From Andalucia godoyi (lineage: Eukaryota > Discoba > Jakobea > Jakobida > Andaluciidae), in contig VRVR01000042.1 in NCBI GenBank assembly GCA_009859145.1, forward strand, positions 1 to 64,000: 64,000 bases of DNA, in the 5' to 3' direction. Positions within the stretch are counted from its first letter, which is position 1; the number at the start of each line of letters is the position of its first letter. A program made the translations under genes and the position numbers. Positions 39,690 to 49,474 of this stretch are shown here, one piece after another. The notes beneath the pieces were generated by a model. That model was not told the origin of the DNA and searched no databases. It was given only the letters and a program-made list of their open reading frames with translations.

Positions 39690-39985
39690 TGTGTGTCAAC
39701 GTTGAACATCAAACAGTACGATTGTCTTGCAGTAGTCAAGTCCAGTATTTCTTCATTCTTTACTTTTTTCATCATTCTATTCTTTTCTGTATGGTTGTGT
39801 TTTCTATCATCGAGCCCTCAAGCAGCATCGCATTAGAGACAAAACATCCCATGGCTCCAAAGAGGGATCTTCCCAACAAACCCCCACCGGCCATGCCCGA
39901 AGATAGCAGGAACCAAGAAACTCGTCGGAGGCGGGGAGCAGCAAGAAGCAGCGATGGCCCTTTGATGCAGAGCAATCTGCACTGT
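39690..39985 (+). repeat. dispersed repeat, copy C (diverged)
   Basis: It is similar to copies A and B in the same order: a left part with GTCAACGTTGAACATCAAAC, a T-rich middle, CATCGAGCCCTCAAGCAGC, then ATGGCTCCAAAGAGGGATCT (ATG at 39851). It lacks about 20 bases within the second short frame. It lies just before the tRNA gene. Confidence 0.6.
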
Positions 39986-40045
39986 TGCGTGAGGATCAAG
40001 GAAGAAAACTTTAGAGAGGGAAAAAAAAAAGAGAAAGTGAGTGAG

Positions 40046-40052
40046 AAAAAAA
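40046..40052 (-). terminator. RNA polymerase III terminator of tRNA-Ser
   Basis: Seven T on the minus strand start 6 bases after the last tRNA base (discriminator at 40058). This is the usual pol III stop. Confidence 0.8.
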
Positions 40053-40057
40053 GGAAG

Positions 40058-40158
40058 CGACACGAACAGGATTCGAACCTGCGCGGGAAATCCCAATTGA
40101 TATACTCGGACAATTCAGTCGTTCGAGTCAAACGCCTTAACCGCTCGGCCATCGTGTC
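40058..40158 (-). tRNA. tRNA-Ser(CGA) with 20-nt intron
   Basis: The 101-base gene folds into a type II tRNA. The acceptor GACACGA pairs with TCGTGTC, with G as discriminator. The D arm is GCC/GGC with AGCGGTTAA, the T arm CAGG-TTCGAAT-CCTG, and there is a long variable arm (GGGA/TCCC-like). The anticodon loop reads C-U-C-G-A-A with anticodon CGA (40123-40125). The intron lies at the canonical site after position 37: 40102-40121. It contains CCGAG, able to pair with the anticodon CUCG as in other eukaryotic tRNA introns. Mature length is 81 nt. Base pair 27-43 is a U-U mismatch in this reading. An internal B box (GGTTCGAATCC) is present. Confidence 0.92.
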
Positions 40159-40279
40159 TCCACAACATCCGTTGGATTTTTAAACACTCACTATTCTTCT
40201 CCAGTCCTCCTGTTATTCCGATCAATGCGTCGGTACAGCAGGCGGCCCCAGTTCGTAGAACCATAAATTTTTTGCATAG

Positions 40280-40370
40280 CCCAACAACCCAAAACGTCTG
40301 GTGGACGGCAGTGAAACATCATCGGATAGTGTGGCTGCTGAAGGTGTGCAGACCGAGGCCCAATGAGGCA
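40280..40370 (+). repeat. short dispersed repeat, copy 2 of 2
   Basis: Diverged partner of 31165-31250, sharing CCCA-AACGTCTGG, GGAC and AACATCATCGGA blocks in order. Confidence 0.45.
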
Positions 40371-40422
40371 CTGTTGAATATTGGCAACTGATTCTTTGTG
40401 ATCGATGATTCCTCCGCCGCGG

Positions 40423-40507
<85 letters not shown>

Positions 40508-40521
40508 GTCTGTCTGTCTGT
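40423..40521. repeat. (CT)n microsatellite ending in (TCTG)n
   Basis: About 80 bases of CT repeat followed by about five TCTG units. Frames across it are only Leu-Ser or Arg-Glu. Confidence 0.97.
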
Positions 40522-40935
40522 GTGTGGCGCACACCATTTGCCAATCAACAAAATAAATACAACATCTGCTCGATTGTAATGGAGAAAACAGAGAATGAAA
40601 GATCGAGAGAGGGAAAGAACAAGTGGATTAAAATGCGGAATGGCAATAAAAGAAGCGTGTTGAAATCCCTAGTTGTCTCCTGGTTCCCAAGGTCCAAATG
40701 GTTTTAACGAATGCAATCACTGATCAGCTAGAGAGTTCTGAACAGGAAAATAGGATGATTCTGTCTTTTGGGGTGCGCAGACGCACGGATGTCCCACTCA
40801 AAAGGGGAATTTCATTGGATGGGCGCTGATGCGGATTGTAAAAGTCACTTTACGCCAATAATCTGTTTTTGAGGCGCAGCATGCGAGCCAAATGTTTGGA
40901 GAGAGGTTTTGGGTGGGAGGGCAGTACCGAAATCA

Positions 40936-41711
40936 TTACTCCTTGACTCGTTCGGAGATGTCGGCAATGAGCTTCCTGTGCTCAGGCCACAACAAGTGGG
41001 CGTTTTCATGCAGAAGGACCCGCCGCATCATCTCCCTTGTTTCTGCACCATACCGCCGCGTGAACTCCATGGACATGCCATGGACATCCGAGACGTTGTC
41101 GAGCCGATCGCAAAGCTTGATCAAGAGTGCGATTGCCGCCAGTGGATCTGCAAACTCGGAAAGAAGCCCCTCGAGCTTGCGGCTCATGTACTCGGTTTTT
41201 CCAAGGGCCGTTTTCGCAGCCTCGTCGTTCGTTAGCTTCGTCACAAGCGTAAGCACCGTCGTGGATGGTCCCGTGACACGCAAAACGTCAGCGGATGTCA
41301 CTGCAGTGTCTTCGAGAGTGTCGTGAAGCAGCGCCGCTCGCAGCGAATCTTCAAAGAACATGCGCATCGCTTCTTCTTTTTCTTCTCTCGTCATTGTCAT
41401 TGTCAAGAAATAACGGCGGTTAACATACAGGGCTGCAACTTGAAGGGTTCATTGGTGCAATCAGAGAGTGACGTACGAGGAAAGTGGAGCGCAACGAGAA
41501 CAGCGACTCGGAGCGGATGGACCACGTACGGCGCACCGGATCGTCGAAACTGGTTTGCACGAGCATGTGCTTCGCGGGCAAGCTCATAGCATGCAGCAAG
41601 ACCCGAGAGTCCGTCGTCCGTCGTCAGAGAGATCTGCGAAGCCAGATACGCACGGCCGACAGCTGTCGACTCGATCGCAGCAGTCAGATCTCCCGGGAAA
41701 CTCGGATCCAT
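40936..41711 (-). CDS. MESH1/HDDC3-like HD-domain hydrolase (spliced, two exons)
   Basis: Two abutting minus-strand frames form one gene when an intron at 41476-41385 (92 nt, donor GTACGT, acceptor GAGAG) is removed: exons 41711-41477 and 41384-40936, 227 residues. Exon 1 ends in APYVVHPLRVAVLVALHFP; exon 2 supplies SLRAALLHDTLEDT and LADKL-like LIKLCDRLDNV. These are the His, His-Asp and Asp ligands of the HD metal site. The order, including the phase-1 junction, gives the spacing expected for MESH1, which removes pyrophosphate from (p)ppGpp and can act as an NADPH phosphatase. There is no synthetase domain. The exon 2 frame would otherwise begin with a low-complexity Met-Thr run, arguing against two genes. 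Transcript support is not available. Confidence 0.8.
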
Positions 41712-42261
41712 GGAAAGTGGAGGGAGGTAATTTATTTAATTAAATAATATTTTTAAAAAAAATAGCGCTGCTGCACGGACCCGAATTGGCTGAGTTGAAA
41801 GAAGGCAGAAAGAAACAGCCAAACACGGAAAAAACGCGCGCTCCATCTAGATCGAACACTTGACCTCTACTGAACGTTCGATTGACTCAAATAGAAAAAC
41901 TACTGTACGGAATCCAGCGATCAAATCACCCGGGAAAAGAGTGGCAAAATTATTTTTTTTCTGGAAACATGAAAGGAAATATCACAGCGCCTCAAGTCCC
42001 ACCAACCCACTACGCAAAAAATTAAACACAAAAAATCCTTTTCAAAAGAATAAGCTCAGTCTGCCCAATATATATTTGTATTCCTCGTTTGTTTTTGTTG
42101 TCTTTCTTTTTCAACTATTTTATTTAGTATTGTAATAACATCTTTAGATTTTTGACTTTTGTTTTTATTTATTTATATATTTTTATTATCTATATATATA
42201 TTATTGTTATCATTATTATTTATATTTTATTATTTTTTTCTTAAAAACAGCTGTTTTGTAC
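41712..42261. other. divergent AT-rich spacer
   Basis: 550 bases, strongly AT-rich at 42080-42245, between the MESH1-like and lipase genes. Nothing else recognised. Confidence 0.4.
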
Positions 42262-45200
42262 ATGACGATTACGGTTCATGTGGCGTCGGATTGTTTCCGG
42301 GCGACAGTTCCTACGTCGCACACGCTGTCTTCGTTCGTGTCTTATTTGGCGACGACGACCGCGCAGCTGTACGCGTCGTTTTCGGTGGTGCTGAGGACGC
42401 ATGAAGGACAGAAAAACTCGGAGCTGGCGCATGAGATGATGCGGTCAGTGACGGCCATCGAGACGTCGCGGGCTGTGCTGACGGACCTGCTTGCTAAGCT
42501 CGGGCGGCTCAAGGAGCTGCGAAGGGAGATTGCAGCCGGGCTGTCTTCCTCGACTGTTTCGCCCATGCATCAGAAGTTCACTACGACGGCGACGACCATG
42601 GCATCACCGTCTTACAGTGCGCTGTTTGCTGGAGCTGGCGGGATGATGCACGACCACTCGATGATGGGCGTTGCGGACGACGTGTATGCATTCGAGGGCG
42701 ATTTTCGAGGGATCCTGCAGGTCACCGGTGGCTTGTACTCGGATCTTTCCGAGTCGTTGCGGTCGTTTGCGCCCGATGAACCACACTCTTCGCTTTGGTA
42801 CTTCATGAATGAAAAGGCCATTCGGAAGAGAATCGTCCCACCCACGAGAAAACTGGAAGGAATCGCCGTGCTGTTGGAGCTGTGTACGCAAATCTGTGCT
42901 CGACTGCAACTCAATCTGCAGCCGATTCCTATTCCGATTACGAATCCTGCTTCTTCTGCATCAGCAGTCGCTGCGGGAGCCGGGGCGGTAGGGGCCTCTG
43001 GAAATCTTGCGAGCAGTGGAACGGAGATTGCCTACTCGTACGCACATGTGGACTTAGATGCGCCGTTTGCCTTTGGAGAACCATCAAGAGTCGATGTGAT
43101 CATGCCGAGGATTCATCTTGCCGAGCACTTGGCGACCCCAGGCCTGCATTACGACGGAAAACTGAGGTCCGTCATGGAGCTCTTGGTACAGGTTACTGCC
43201 GCGTGTGCGTCGTCGCATCATGCAAAGAACTCGTTTACACGATCTTCGCTTTGGTCGTTTTCAAACATGTACTATGCGCTGATGCCGCAGAAAAAGGCTG
43301 CTGAAAAGGTTGTGGAGTTCTTTAAGCATGTGGCCGTACCGTCCGGAAGAGCCGTGTGGGACCTTACCGATTTGAACACCATGGTGCGCGCCGTAACGAT
43401 GATTTCAAATCCTTCAATCAAGACGTCGATTTGCTTTTCAATTCCTCACCAACATGGAAGTAAGTCGTATAGAAGGCAGAGCATGTGTGCGTCGGATATG
43501 TCGTCAAGGCTCCAGGAAGAGGACCACTTGATGGACGGCAACGACGAAATGGACGACGTGGAAAGTCGCGACGGCGGAAGAAGCATCGGCAGCAACAGCA
43601 ACAGCAACAGCAACAGAAGACGGAGGATCACTGGTGCCGGTAGAATGACGACGAGTGGCGGCAGCATGTCTGCGTACGAAGAGGAAGATTATGCTGCAGA
43701 TGAAGCTGAGGAACTTCGAGATGAAAACGGTGCTGCTGTGGAGGACGAGGAAGAGGAGGACGATGGATATTTTACGCCACCGCATTCTCCACTTCGAAAA
43801 TCGGTGTTTCAAGAGTCTTTCCCGCCTTTGCCGCAAGCGTACCGAGATCTTCCTTCGTCTTCAAAACGCATCTTTCTGCGGCTCGTGTCGCCATTCAAAC
43901 ATACCAGGCTGGGGCTGCAAAAGTCGTGGATTGGATCCACGGAAAAGACGTGGGCAGCAACACACGGCTCGGAAGTCATTATCCCCATCACGGCTCCCAA
44001 CAGTGCTGCGTCTGCAGGCGGCGTTGGAACTCTCATCATGCAGCATTTGAATTGTATGGCTCCCGCAGCAGATGCTCTCGGAGACGTGACCGATGACGAA
44101 AGCTCGGCTTCGATGCGCCGCGACTATATTTCGTCTTCCACAGATCGCGACGAGTCGGTCTCCGATCTTGCCCAAGCCGGTGCACAGCAATTGGACCCGG
44201 CACACAAGGCCCATCTCAAGACGCACGTTGAACGAGCCCCGGGTGTTTCTTCTTCTTCCCCAGTGTCCCCTACCACTGCCACGGCCGCCTCCACCTCCAC
44301 GACCACCACCTCCCCATCCCCCAGCAACACCACAACGCACCAGGACCGTGGCCGTCATGCAACGGCTGGTGCAAACTCGGGCTTCTCTTCTGCAGCAACT
44401 TCGCCGAATCAGCGGAAATCAAGGTCGATGTCAAAGAAAGCTGGTGATGCAGACGACGAGTTTTTGGATGCCGTGTCGTATGCTCAAGTCCCGGAACACG
44501 GCGATCCGTTGGACGGCGGGCGTGAAACGGATGAAGAAACATCACATTCAGTCCGTCCACAGCTGAGCGGATCTTCACAGAGTTCGTCGTCGGCATCTTC
44601 GTTTCCACCTTTGAGCGCTGGAAGCATGAATGGAAGTGCCGGAACCTCGATTGGCGGTCACAAGCACCAGCACCAACATGCAGCGTCGTCGTCTCTGCAG
44701 AATCAGCAGCATCACTCGGCCTCCAGCCATCCTCTTCGCCCCGTTCCGATGGGCATGCTACCGCGGAGCTCGTCCAGCCTGTATGAAATCAATCGGTCCG
44801 ACTCCGAGCTGTCTTTCCGAGTACCGCATCCCAGCCAAAAGCAGCACGTGTATGAATCGGATTTCTTGATTGTGCACATCCACGGTGGTGGGTTCATCTC
44901 CATGTCGTCCTTTTCACACGAGTGCTACACGCGGTCATGGGCGAACTTGTCGAGTGCCCCGGTGGTGAGCATCGACTACCGCGTTGCTCCAGAGTACCCG
45001 TATCCGGTTCCCGTGGACGAGTGCTTCTGCGCATACAAGTGGATTGTTTCTCACGCGCACAAGTTGAATTCCAAAGCGCGACGCATTGTTCTTTGTGGAG
45101 ACTCGGCAGGTGGAAACCTTGCGTGTTGTGTTGTGCTGCGGTGCATTGCAGAAGGCATTCGCGTTCCGGATGCCCTGGTCCTTTCCTATCCTGCAATGCT

Positions 45201-45900
45201 GCTTACCGACACTCCCTCTGCAGCACGCGTCATGTCCATGATGGACCCCATGGTCAATTCGGCATTTCTTGTGCTTTGCCAGCAGTCCTACATGAAGGAG
45301 ATGCCTCTTTCCGAGCGGATGAAGCCGTACTGCTCGCCGTTCGCCTGTGATGACGCATCGCTTTCACGGTTTCCTCGGACGCTGATCCACTGCGGAAGCT
45401 GCGATCCGCTGTTTGACGACTCCCTTGCGTTGTGGCGCCGGATGGAGCGACTGGGCTGCAACGTCCATTTTGACGTTGTCGACGGCCTTGGCCACGGGCA
45501 TCTGAATCTGCAGTCCCAAATCCCAGAGTCGAAGAAGGCAGTCATTCGGATCGGCGAGTGGATCCGCTCTGTGTTCCAAGAGTCCATTTCCGACGTCGCC
45601 AGCTCTGCATCATCCATGTCGAATGTCGAATTACAACAGCTGCGCCCGCAGCAGCGCATCAACACGAGCGGTGCAAATGGCGGCAGCAACTCGAAACCTG
45701 TGCCGTCGCTGCTCAAAAACAAGAAGCTCGACTTTGATGTTCAGCAGCAGCCGCGCGCTCGCTACCCCGGACTCGTCTCGTCGGACGGTGAAGCCGAAAA
45801 CTCTGCCGACGAAACCGATGCACATATCACCCGACGCCTGGTGGAAGAAGCTGCCCTTCGTCTTGGCTCCTCTTCCTCCCTCAAGGACTCTCCCGTCTAG
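42262..45900 (+). CDS. LIPE: hormone-sensitive lipase (HSL/LIPE-type), with large disordered middle
   Basis: 1212 residues from the ATG at 42262; an in-frame TTG two codons earlier is not needed. The N-terminal 420 residues resemble the HSL N-terminal domain. The middle (about 430-830) is Ser/Asp-rich and disordered, with a Ser-Asn run (hexamers at 43580-43610). The catalytic domain (about 860-1120) has HIHGGGF (oxyanion hole, about 872), IDYRVAPEYPYP, the nucleophile GDSAGGN (Ser about 950), MDP, the Asp in CGSCDPLFDD (about 1046) and VDGLGHGHLN (His about 1076). HSL hydrolyses diacylglycerols and sterol or retinyl esters at lipid droplets. The middle insertion makes it far longer than human HSL (about 775-1076) and may carry regulation. 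Confidence 0.92.
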   Translation: MTITVHVASDCFRATVPTSHTLSSFVSYLATTTAQLYASFSVVLRTHEGQKNSELAHEMMRSVTAIETSRAVLTDLLAKLGRLKELRREIAAGLSSSTVSPMHQKFTTTATTMASPSYSALFAGAGGMMHDHSMMGVADDVYAFEGDFRGILQVTGGLYSDLSESLRSFAPDEPHSSLWYFMNEKAIRKRIVPPTRKLEGIAVLLELCTQICARLQLNLQPIPIPITNPASSASAVAAGAGAVGASGNLASSGTEIAYSYAHVDLDAPFAFGEPSRVDVIMPRIHLAEHLATPGLHYDGKLRSVMELLVQVTAACASSHHAKNSFTRSSLWSFSNMYYALMPQKKAAEKVVEFFKHVAVPSGRAVWDLTDLNTMVRAVTMISNPSIKTSICFSIPHQHGSKSYRRQSMCASDMSSRLQEEDHLMDGNDEMDDVESRDGGRSIGSNSNSNSNRRRRITGAGRMTTSGGSMSAYEEEDYAADEAEELRDENGAAVEDEEEEDDGYFTPPHSPLRKSVFQESFPPLPQAYRDLPSSSKRIFLRLVSPFKHTRLGLQKSWIGSTEKTWAATHGSEVIIPITAPNSAASAGGVGTLIMQHLNCMAPAADALGDVTDDESSASMRRDYISSSTDRDESVSDLAQAGAQQLDPAHKAHLKTHVERAPGVSSSSPVSPTTATAASTSTTTTSPSPSNTTTHQDRGRHATAGANSGFSSAATSPNQRKSRSMSKKAGDADDEFLDAVSYAQVPEHGDPLDGGRETDEETSHSVRPQLSGSSQSSSSASSFPPLSAGSMNGSAGTSIGGHKHQHQHAASSSLQNQQHHSASSHPLRPVPMGMLPRSSSSLYEINRSDSELSFRVPHPSQKQHVYESDFLIVHIHGGGFISMSSFSHECYTRSWANLSSAPVVSIDYRVAPEYPYPVPVDECFCAYKWIVSHAHKLNSKARRIVLCGDSAGGNLACCVVLRCIAEGIRVPDALVLSYPAMLLTDTPSAARVMSMMDPMVNSAFLVLCQQSYMKEMPLSERMKPYCSPFACDDASLSRFPRTLIHCGSCDPLFDDSLALWRRMERLGCNVHFDVVDGLGHGHLNLQSQIPESKKAVIRIGEWIRSVFQESISDVASSASSMSNVELQQLRPQQRINTSGANGGSNSKPVPSLLKNKKLDFDVQQQPRARYPGLVSSDGEAENSADETDAHITRRLVEEAALRLGSSSSLKDSPV

Positions 45901-46278
45901 CAGGAACTGCGTGGGTTTGCGTAATCCGTAATGCATGGATGTTTTTGTTTGCTTTTTTCCCCTCCCTTCGTGTCTGCACAGGAAACCGAATTCAATTGTC
46001 ACTAGATTGGAATTCATTGTACATTATGCCGCACCATCCCCGCTCCCTCGCCCGTGCTTCTATCCTTCTTGTGTGTCATTCGTCCTCGTGAATCAGGCAC
46101 AGCAGCACATCATATTCTGGTTCTTCTCAGTTTCTGGTCTCCTCTTCTTCATCTTCTTCTTTTCTTTTCTTTTTGTTGTTGTTTTTTTTTTGTTTTGTTT
46201 TGTTTTGTTTTTGTTGATTTCCCCTCTCTTGTTTGTCTTTGGGAGGTGTGTGGTGTGCGGTGTAGTGGTGTGGGTTCT
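45901..46278. other. 3' flank, no gene seen
   Basis: Pyrimidine-rich with a TTTTG pentamer run at about 46190-46215, between convergent genes. Confidence 0.4.
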
Positions 46279-46878
46279 TCAAGCCTCGTCTGTGCGGTAT
46301 CCAAGGGTGGAGCGGGGTCTCCCGAGATCGCGATCTGCCGCATCGAATGGATTTGCAGTTCCAAAGTATACTGAGCTTTTCGCGAGTTCTGCCTTGATCA
46401 AGTCTCGCTTTTGCTTCGTGATGATTTCGACCTTGTTTCTCTCTCGGATGATCTCTGCCGCCGACCTCTTCACCGATCTTGTCGCCGTTGTGGACAACAA
46501 GCATCCACCACCACCCGACATCTCCGACAGCTCGTGGTCCATGCCAGACGTCGCCCCCATCGCACTCGGCGCCCTCGAACTCGGCAAAGTCCCCGAAGAA
46601 TGACCACCATCTGTCGTCCGCGCGTCCGCTGCAGAACTACAGCAAGCAGAAGACGAGTGGTTCGAAGCGAGCATCGACGACGACGTAGAATCAAGCAGCC
46701 GCGGCCGAGCTTGGTACGATTCCCAGAACCGCTCCACTCCAGTGTTCATCGAATGCTGCGTCGTGTGTCGTCGACCACGGTCCAGAGGGTCCATAAGCCC
46801 CGACTTCTGAGACCGGCCGTCAATCTTGATTGTGTTGTACGACGACGGAGTCCACGTACGCCGCATCGATCCAGACAT
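46279..46878 (-). CDS. hypothetical protein, 199 aa, Ser/Arg-rich
   Basis: A complete frame from an ATG preceded by an A-rich run. The N-terminal part has a patterned basic segment (RTWTPSSYNTIKIDGRSQKSG). The middle is Ser/Gly/Ala-rich and disordered. A probable helix lies near 150-175 (AAEIIRERNKVEIITKQKRDLIKAEL), then a GRPRSTLGYRTDEA end. No family was recognised. Low complexity makes this call less certain than its neighbours. Confidence 0.5.
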   Translation of the reverse strand: MSGSMRRTWTPSSYNTIKIDGRSQKSGLMDPLDRGRRHTTQHSMNTGVERFWESYQARPRLLDSTSSSMLASNHSSSACCSSAADARTTDGGHSSGTLPSSRAPSAMGATSGMDHELSEMSGGGGCLLSTTATRSVKRSAAEIIRERNKVEIITKQKRDLIKAELAKSSVYFGTANPFDAADRDLGRPRSTLGYRTDEA

Positions 46879-47135
46879 TTTTTCCCGCGAACACCTCCTC
46901 CTCCTCTTCTTCTTCTTCTTTTTCTTCTTTTTAAAAAAGTATTAAAAATAATTCTGAATGATTAAAAAAAAAATCCTTTTTCAACCAAAAACCATTTTCT
47001 GAAAGAGACGACAATTCAGAAGGAAACGAACGGTTATAAACTGTGGGAATGTTCGGAAGAGAAAAGAGAGAACGAAGAGACGGGAAAAACATCCCTGTCG
47101 TAAACCATTTTGGTGAGAGAAAACCGTGATGTCCG

Positions 47136-47768
47136 TCAGAACTCCTTTTTGCAAACGTAAGCATAGTACGTCGGGGGAAGGTCGCCGGAGCGGTCGTCGG
47201 GGACAAATCCGGCTGGAAGTCCGGCAAGCAGAGCGCCGCCTTCGGGTCGTTGGAGGGTTTCGACTACGACTGACCAGCCGAACTGCGGGACTTTGAGGAT
47301 AGGGAGTCGGGCGTCTGGCATTGCGTGGGATATGCACAGAAACACGCCGCCCGGTTTGAGCACGCGCGCAAGGTGGCCGAGGACCACGGCCGCGCGCTCC
47401 TGGCCGCCTTCTCCGCACAGAATCGTGTCGATTGTTCCCTTGTCCAAAACCGCGTCGATCGATGTCGACGGGATCGAGAGAGAGGCAAGGTCCATCACAA
47501 GCCACTGTAGTCCTGGATGACGCTTCGACATCAGCTGAATGCACGTCCGCGAAAAATCAACTGACGTCAACTTGCTAAATCCGTCCGCGGCCAAATCGGA
47601 CGACAGCGTCGACGTCCCGCAACCAACTACGAGCGTCGAACCCGTCCGCGACACATGCTGCTCCACAAGATCCCGCAACGACCCCGCATACGTCACGTAC
47701 CAGTCAAATGCCTCTCCATCCCGCGCATACCGTTCATCCCAATACGACGAACTCGCATAATACGACAT
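47136..47768 (-). CDS. class I methyltransferase, EEF1AKMT4/METTL13-N-like
   Basis: 210 residues from the ATG at 47768; the frame extends upstream but through a purine-rich Lys/Arg stretch that looks like 5' UTR. The opening YYASSSYWDERYARDGEAFDWYVTY, followed by motif I VVGCGTSTLSSDLAADG, SVDFSRTCIQ, the acidic LVMDLASL and VLDKGTIDTI, is characteristic of the eEF1A lysine methyltransferase 4 group (also the METTL13 N-terminal domain). SAM binding at motif I is supported; the substrate is inferred from family. It is head-to-head with COX16 across 367 bp. Confidence 0.88.
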   Translation of the reverse strand: MSYYASSSYWDERYARDGEAFDWYVTYAGSLRDLVEQHVSRTGSTLVVGCGTSTLSSDLAADGFSKLTSVDFSRTCIQLMSKRHPGLQWLVMDLASLSIPSTSIDAVLDKGTIDTILCGEGGQERAAVVLGHLARVLKPGGVFLCISHAMPDARLPILKVPQFGWSVVVETLQRPEGGALLAGLPAGFVPDDRSGDLPPTYYAYVCKKEF

Positions 47769-48135
47769 TTCTCTTTCTTTCTTTCTTTCTTCTTTTTTCC
47801 CCCTCCCTGCAATGTTTTTCAAATTTATAATACCCTCTCTTTGTTTTGATTCTTCTTTTCCGACCGCACTCAGCAACAGACCAGACCACTTCGATGTTTT
47901 TCCGGGGCAATGCTCCGTCTTGAGCTGTGTGCATCAAGTGATGCAAGACCGACGTTTGCCGTCCACAGCTTGCCTTTGGCCAGCAGAACCAGCCCTTGAT
48001 GCATTGATGCAACGCATGTTCTGGCATGTTTCTTGGAACCCCGACGCCTCGGGTCTTTTCGTCGTCTCGGGGAGATTTTTGCGCATTCGAGAAACGACGG
48101 AGGCACGGACGGATGGAGGACGAGCACGAGAGAGA
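47769..48135. other. divergent spacer between the methyltransferase and COX16 genes
   Basis: It holds a purine-rich 5' flank on the minus side and ordinary sequence on the plus side. Longer overlapping frames here lack domains. Confidence 0.4.
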
Positions 48136-48447
48136 ATGAAAGGGAGCAAGTTTGTAAAGCAAGGGTTGCCGCTGATAGCGTTTGTGCTTGGGTCGTGTTA
48201 TGGCTTAGCGCAGATTGTGAGTCGTCGAAAGGCCGAGGATGACGAGCGGCAAGTCGTACGAGCGACGGAGACACGAGTTGCTGAGATTTCGCGACTACAG
48301 CAGCACGCAGGCGGGGGAGATGGAAAACCAAGGAAACTCTCGATCGAGGATGAGTACAAAAGACTCCAAGAGCGCATCCACTGGGACTCGGACAATTACA
48401 ACAACAACGTCCCGATTCCGAAACCAACAACTGCGAAACCGCTGTAA
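48136..48447 (+). CDS. COX16: COX16, cytochrome c oxidase assembly factor
   Basis: 103 residues from the ATG at 48136, about the family length. It has a short basic N-terminus (KGSKFVKQG), one membrane helix (about 11-28, PLIAFVLGSCYGLAQIV) and a basic stop-transfer RRK. The hallmark follows in the C-terminal half: KLSIEDEYKRLQERIHWDSDNYNNNVPIPKP, here seen as ISxExEY, then a W-D-N-x-IPxP-like ending. COX16 sits in the mitochondrial inner membrane and helps build COX2 into complex IV. An open frame extends 5' but with no COX16-like residues and with better start context at this ATG. Confidence 0.85.
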   Translation: MKGSKFVKQGLPLIAFVLGSCYGLAQIVSRRKAEDDERQVVRATETRVAEISRLQQHAGGGDGKPRKLSIEDEYKRLQERIHWDSDNYNNNVPIPKPTTAKPL

Positions 48448-48659
48448 AAAAAAGGAACACTATACTACTGAAAGAGAGGAGGGAATCGCATGCTACTCTT
48501 GTCGAAGTTCGAGTATTCTCCAGCAATCATCACTCTTCTTTCGTCGACTTTTTATTTTCTCGGCTTCTTAATTTGTTTAATTGAATTATTTGTTATTTTT
48601 ATTTTATTTTATTTTATTTTTGGAATTCATAACAGCGGCAGCAAGGTAATATAGATCTC

Positions 48660-49437
48660 ATGTCGAATGCTGGTGGTAGCAGAGGTGGTGGTGGAGGTAG
48701 TGGTGATGGAGGTGATGGTGGTGGCATGTCGTCGTTGTCTGGGATGGTGTCGTCGCTGCCGCCAACGGTGGTCCGAATGGCAGGCTTGATGCTTGTTGTG
48801 TCGGTGAGTGCGATGATGTCGCCGTGGCTCTACGACCAGCTGGCGGTGTACCCCGTGGACGTGTTTCCGAGCGGGCATTTTGTATGGGCGTTTGTGACAT
48901 GCGGGATGGTGCATGCATCATTGCTGTCTATTGTGCTGGATGCGGTGGTGTTGGTGGCGGGCGGGCGGGTGCTGGACCAAGTATGGGCATCGAGCGGTGT
49001 GGTTGCGTTCATCGGGCTGACGAATGCAGTAGCTATGATGGCCACGACGCTGGTGCTTCTGGCCTCTGCCCCACATCGGATGCTGTTGATGCCGCTCGAT
49101 GGGCTGCTCGGGTTTTTCGGAGCTTTCACTGTCGTCATCAAGCAGAGATTCCCCGACACTCAGACGAAACTCTTCATGGTTTTCCCGATTCGCGCGGGGG
49201 CACTGCCTGTTTTGGCACTGGTTCTGACTCTCCTTCTCGGAATGGTCGCCGCCGCACCTGCCGTCCCGCTCGCTTGCTTCTTTGGGATTGCAGCCGGCTG
49301 GACATTCCTCCGCCATCTCCAAAAGCATCCCGATGGCTCCCGCGGCGACAAACTCAATCCTCATTTGGCAATCCTCGCCTTCCTCATCCCTCCTCCCCCC
49401 GGAACCCCCTCTACAGCCGTTTCCTACTCCTCCTCCG

Positions 49438-49474
<37 letters not shown>

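Larger units (their letters stand above)
40159..40935. other. region with a second short repeat copy and a CT microsatellite
   Basis: It contains repeat copy 2 (40280-40370) and the CT array (40423-40521). The rest (40522-40935) has no supportable gene. Confidence 0.5.
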
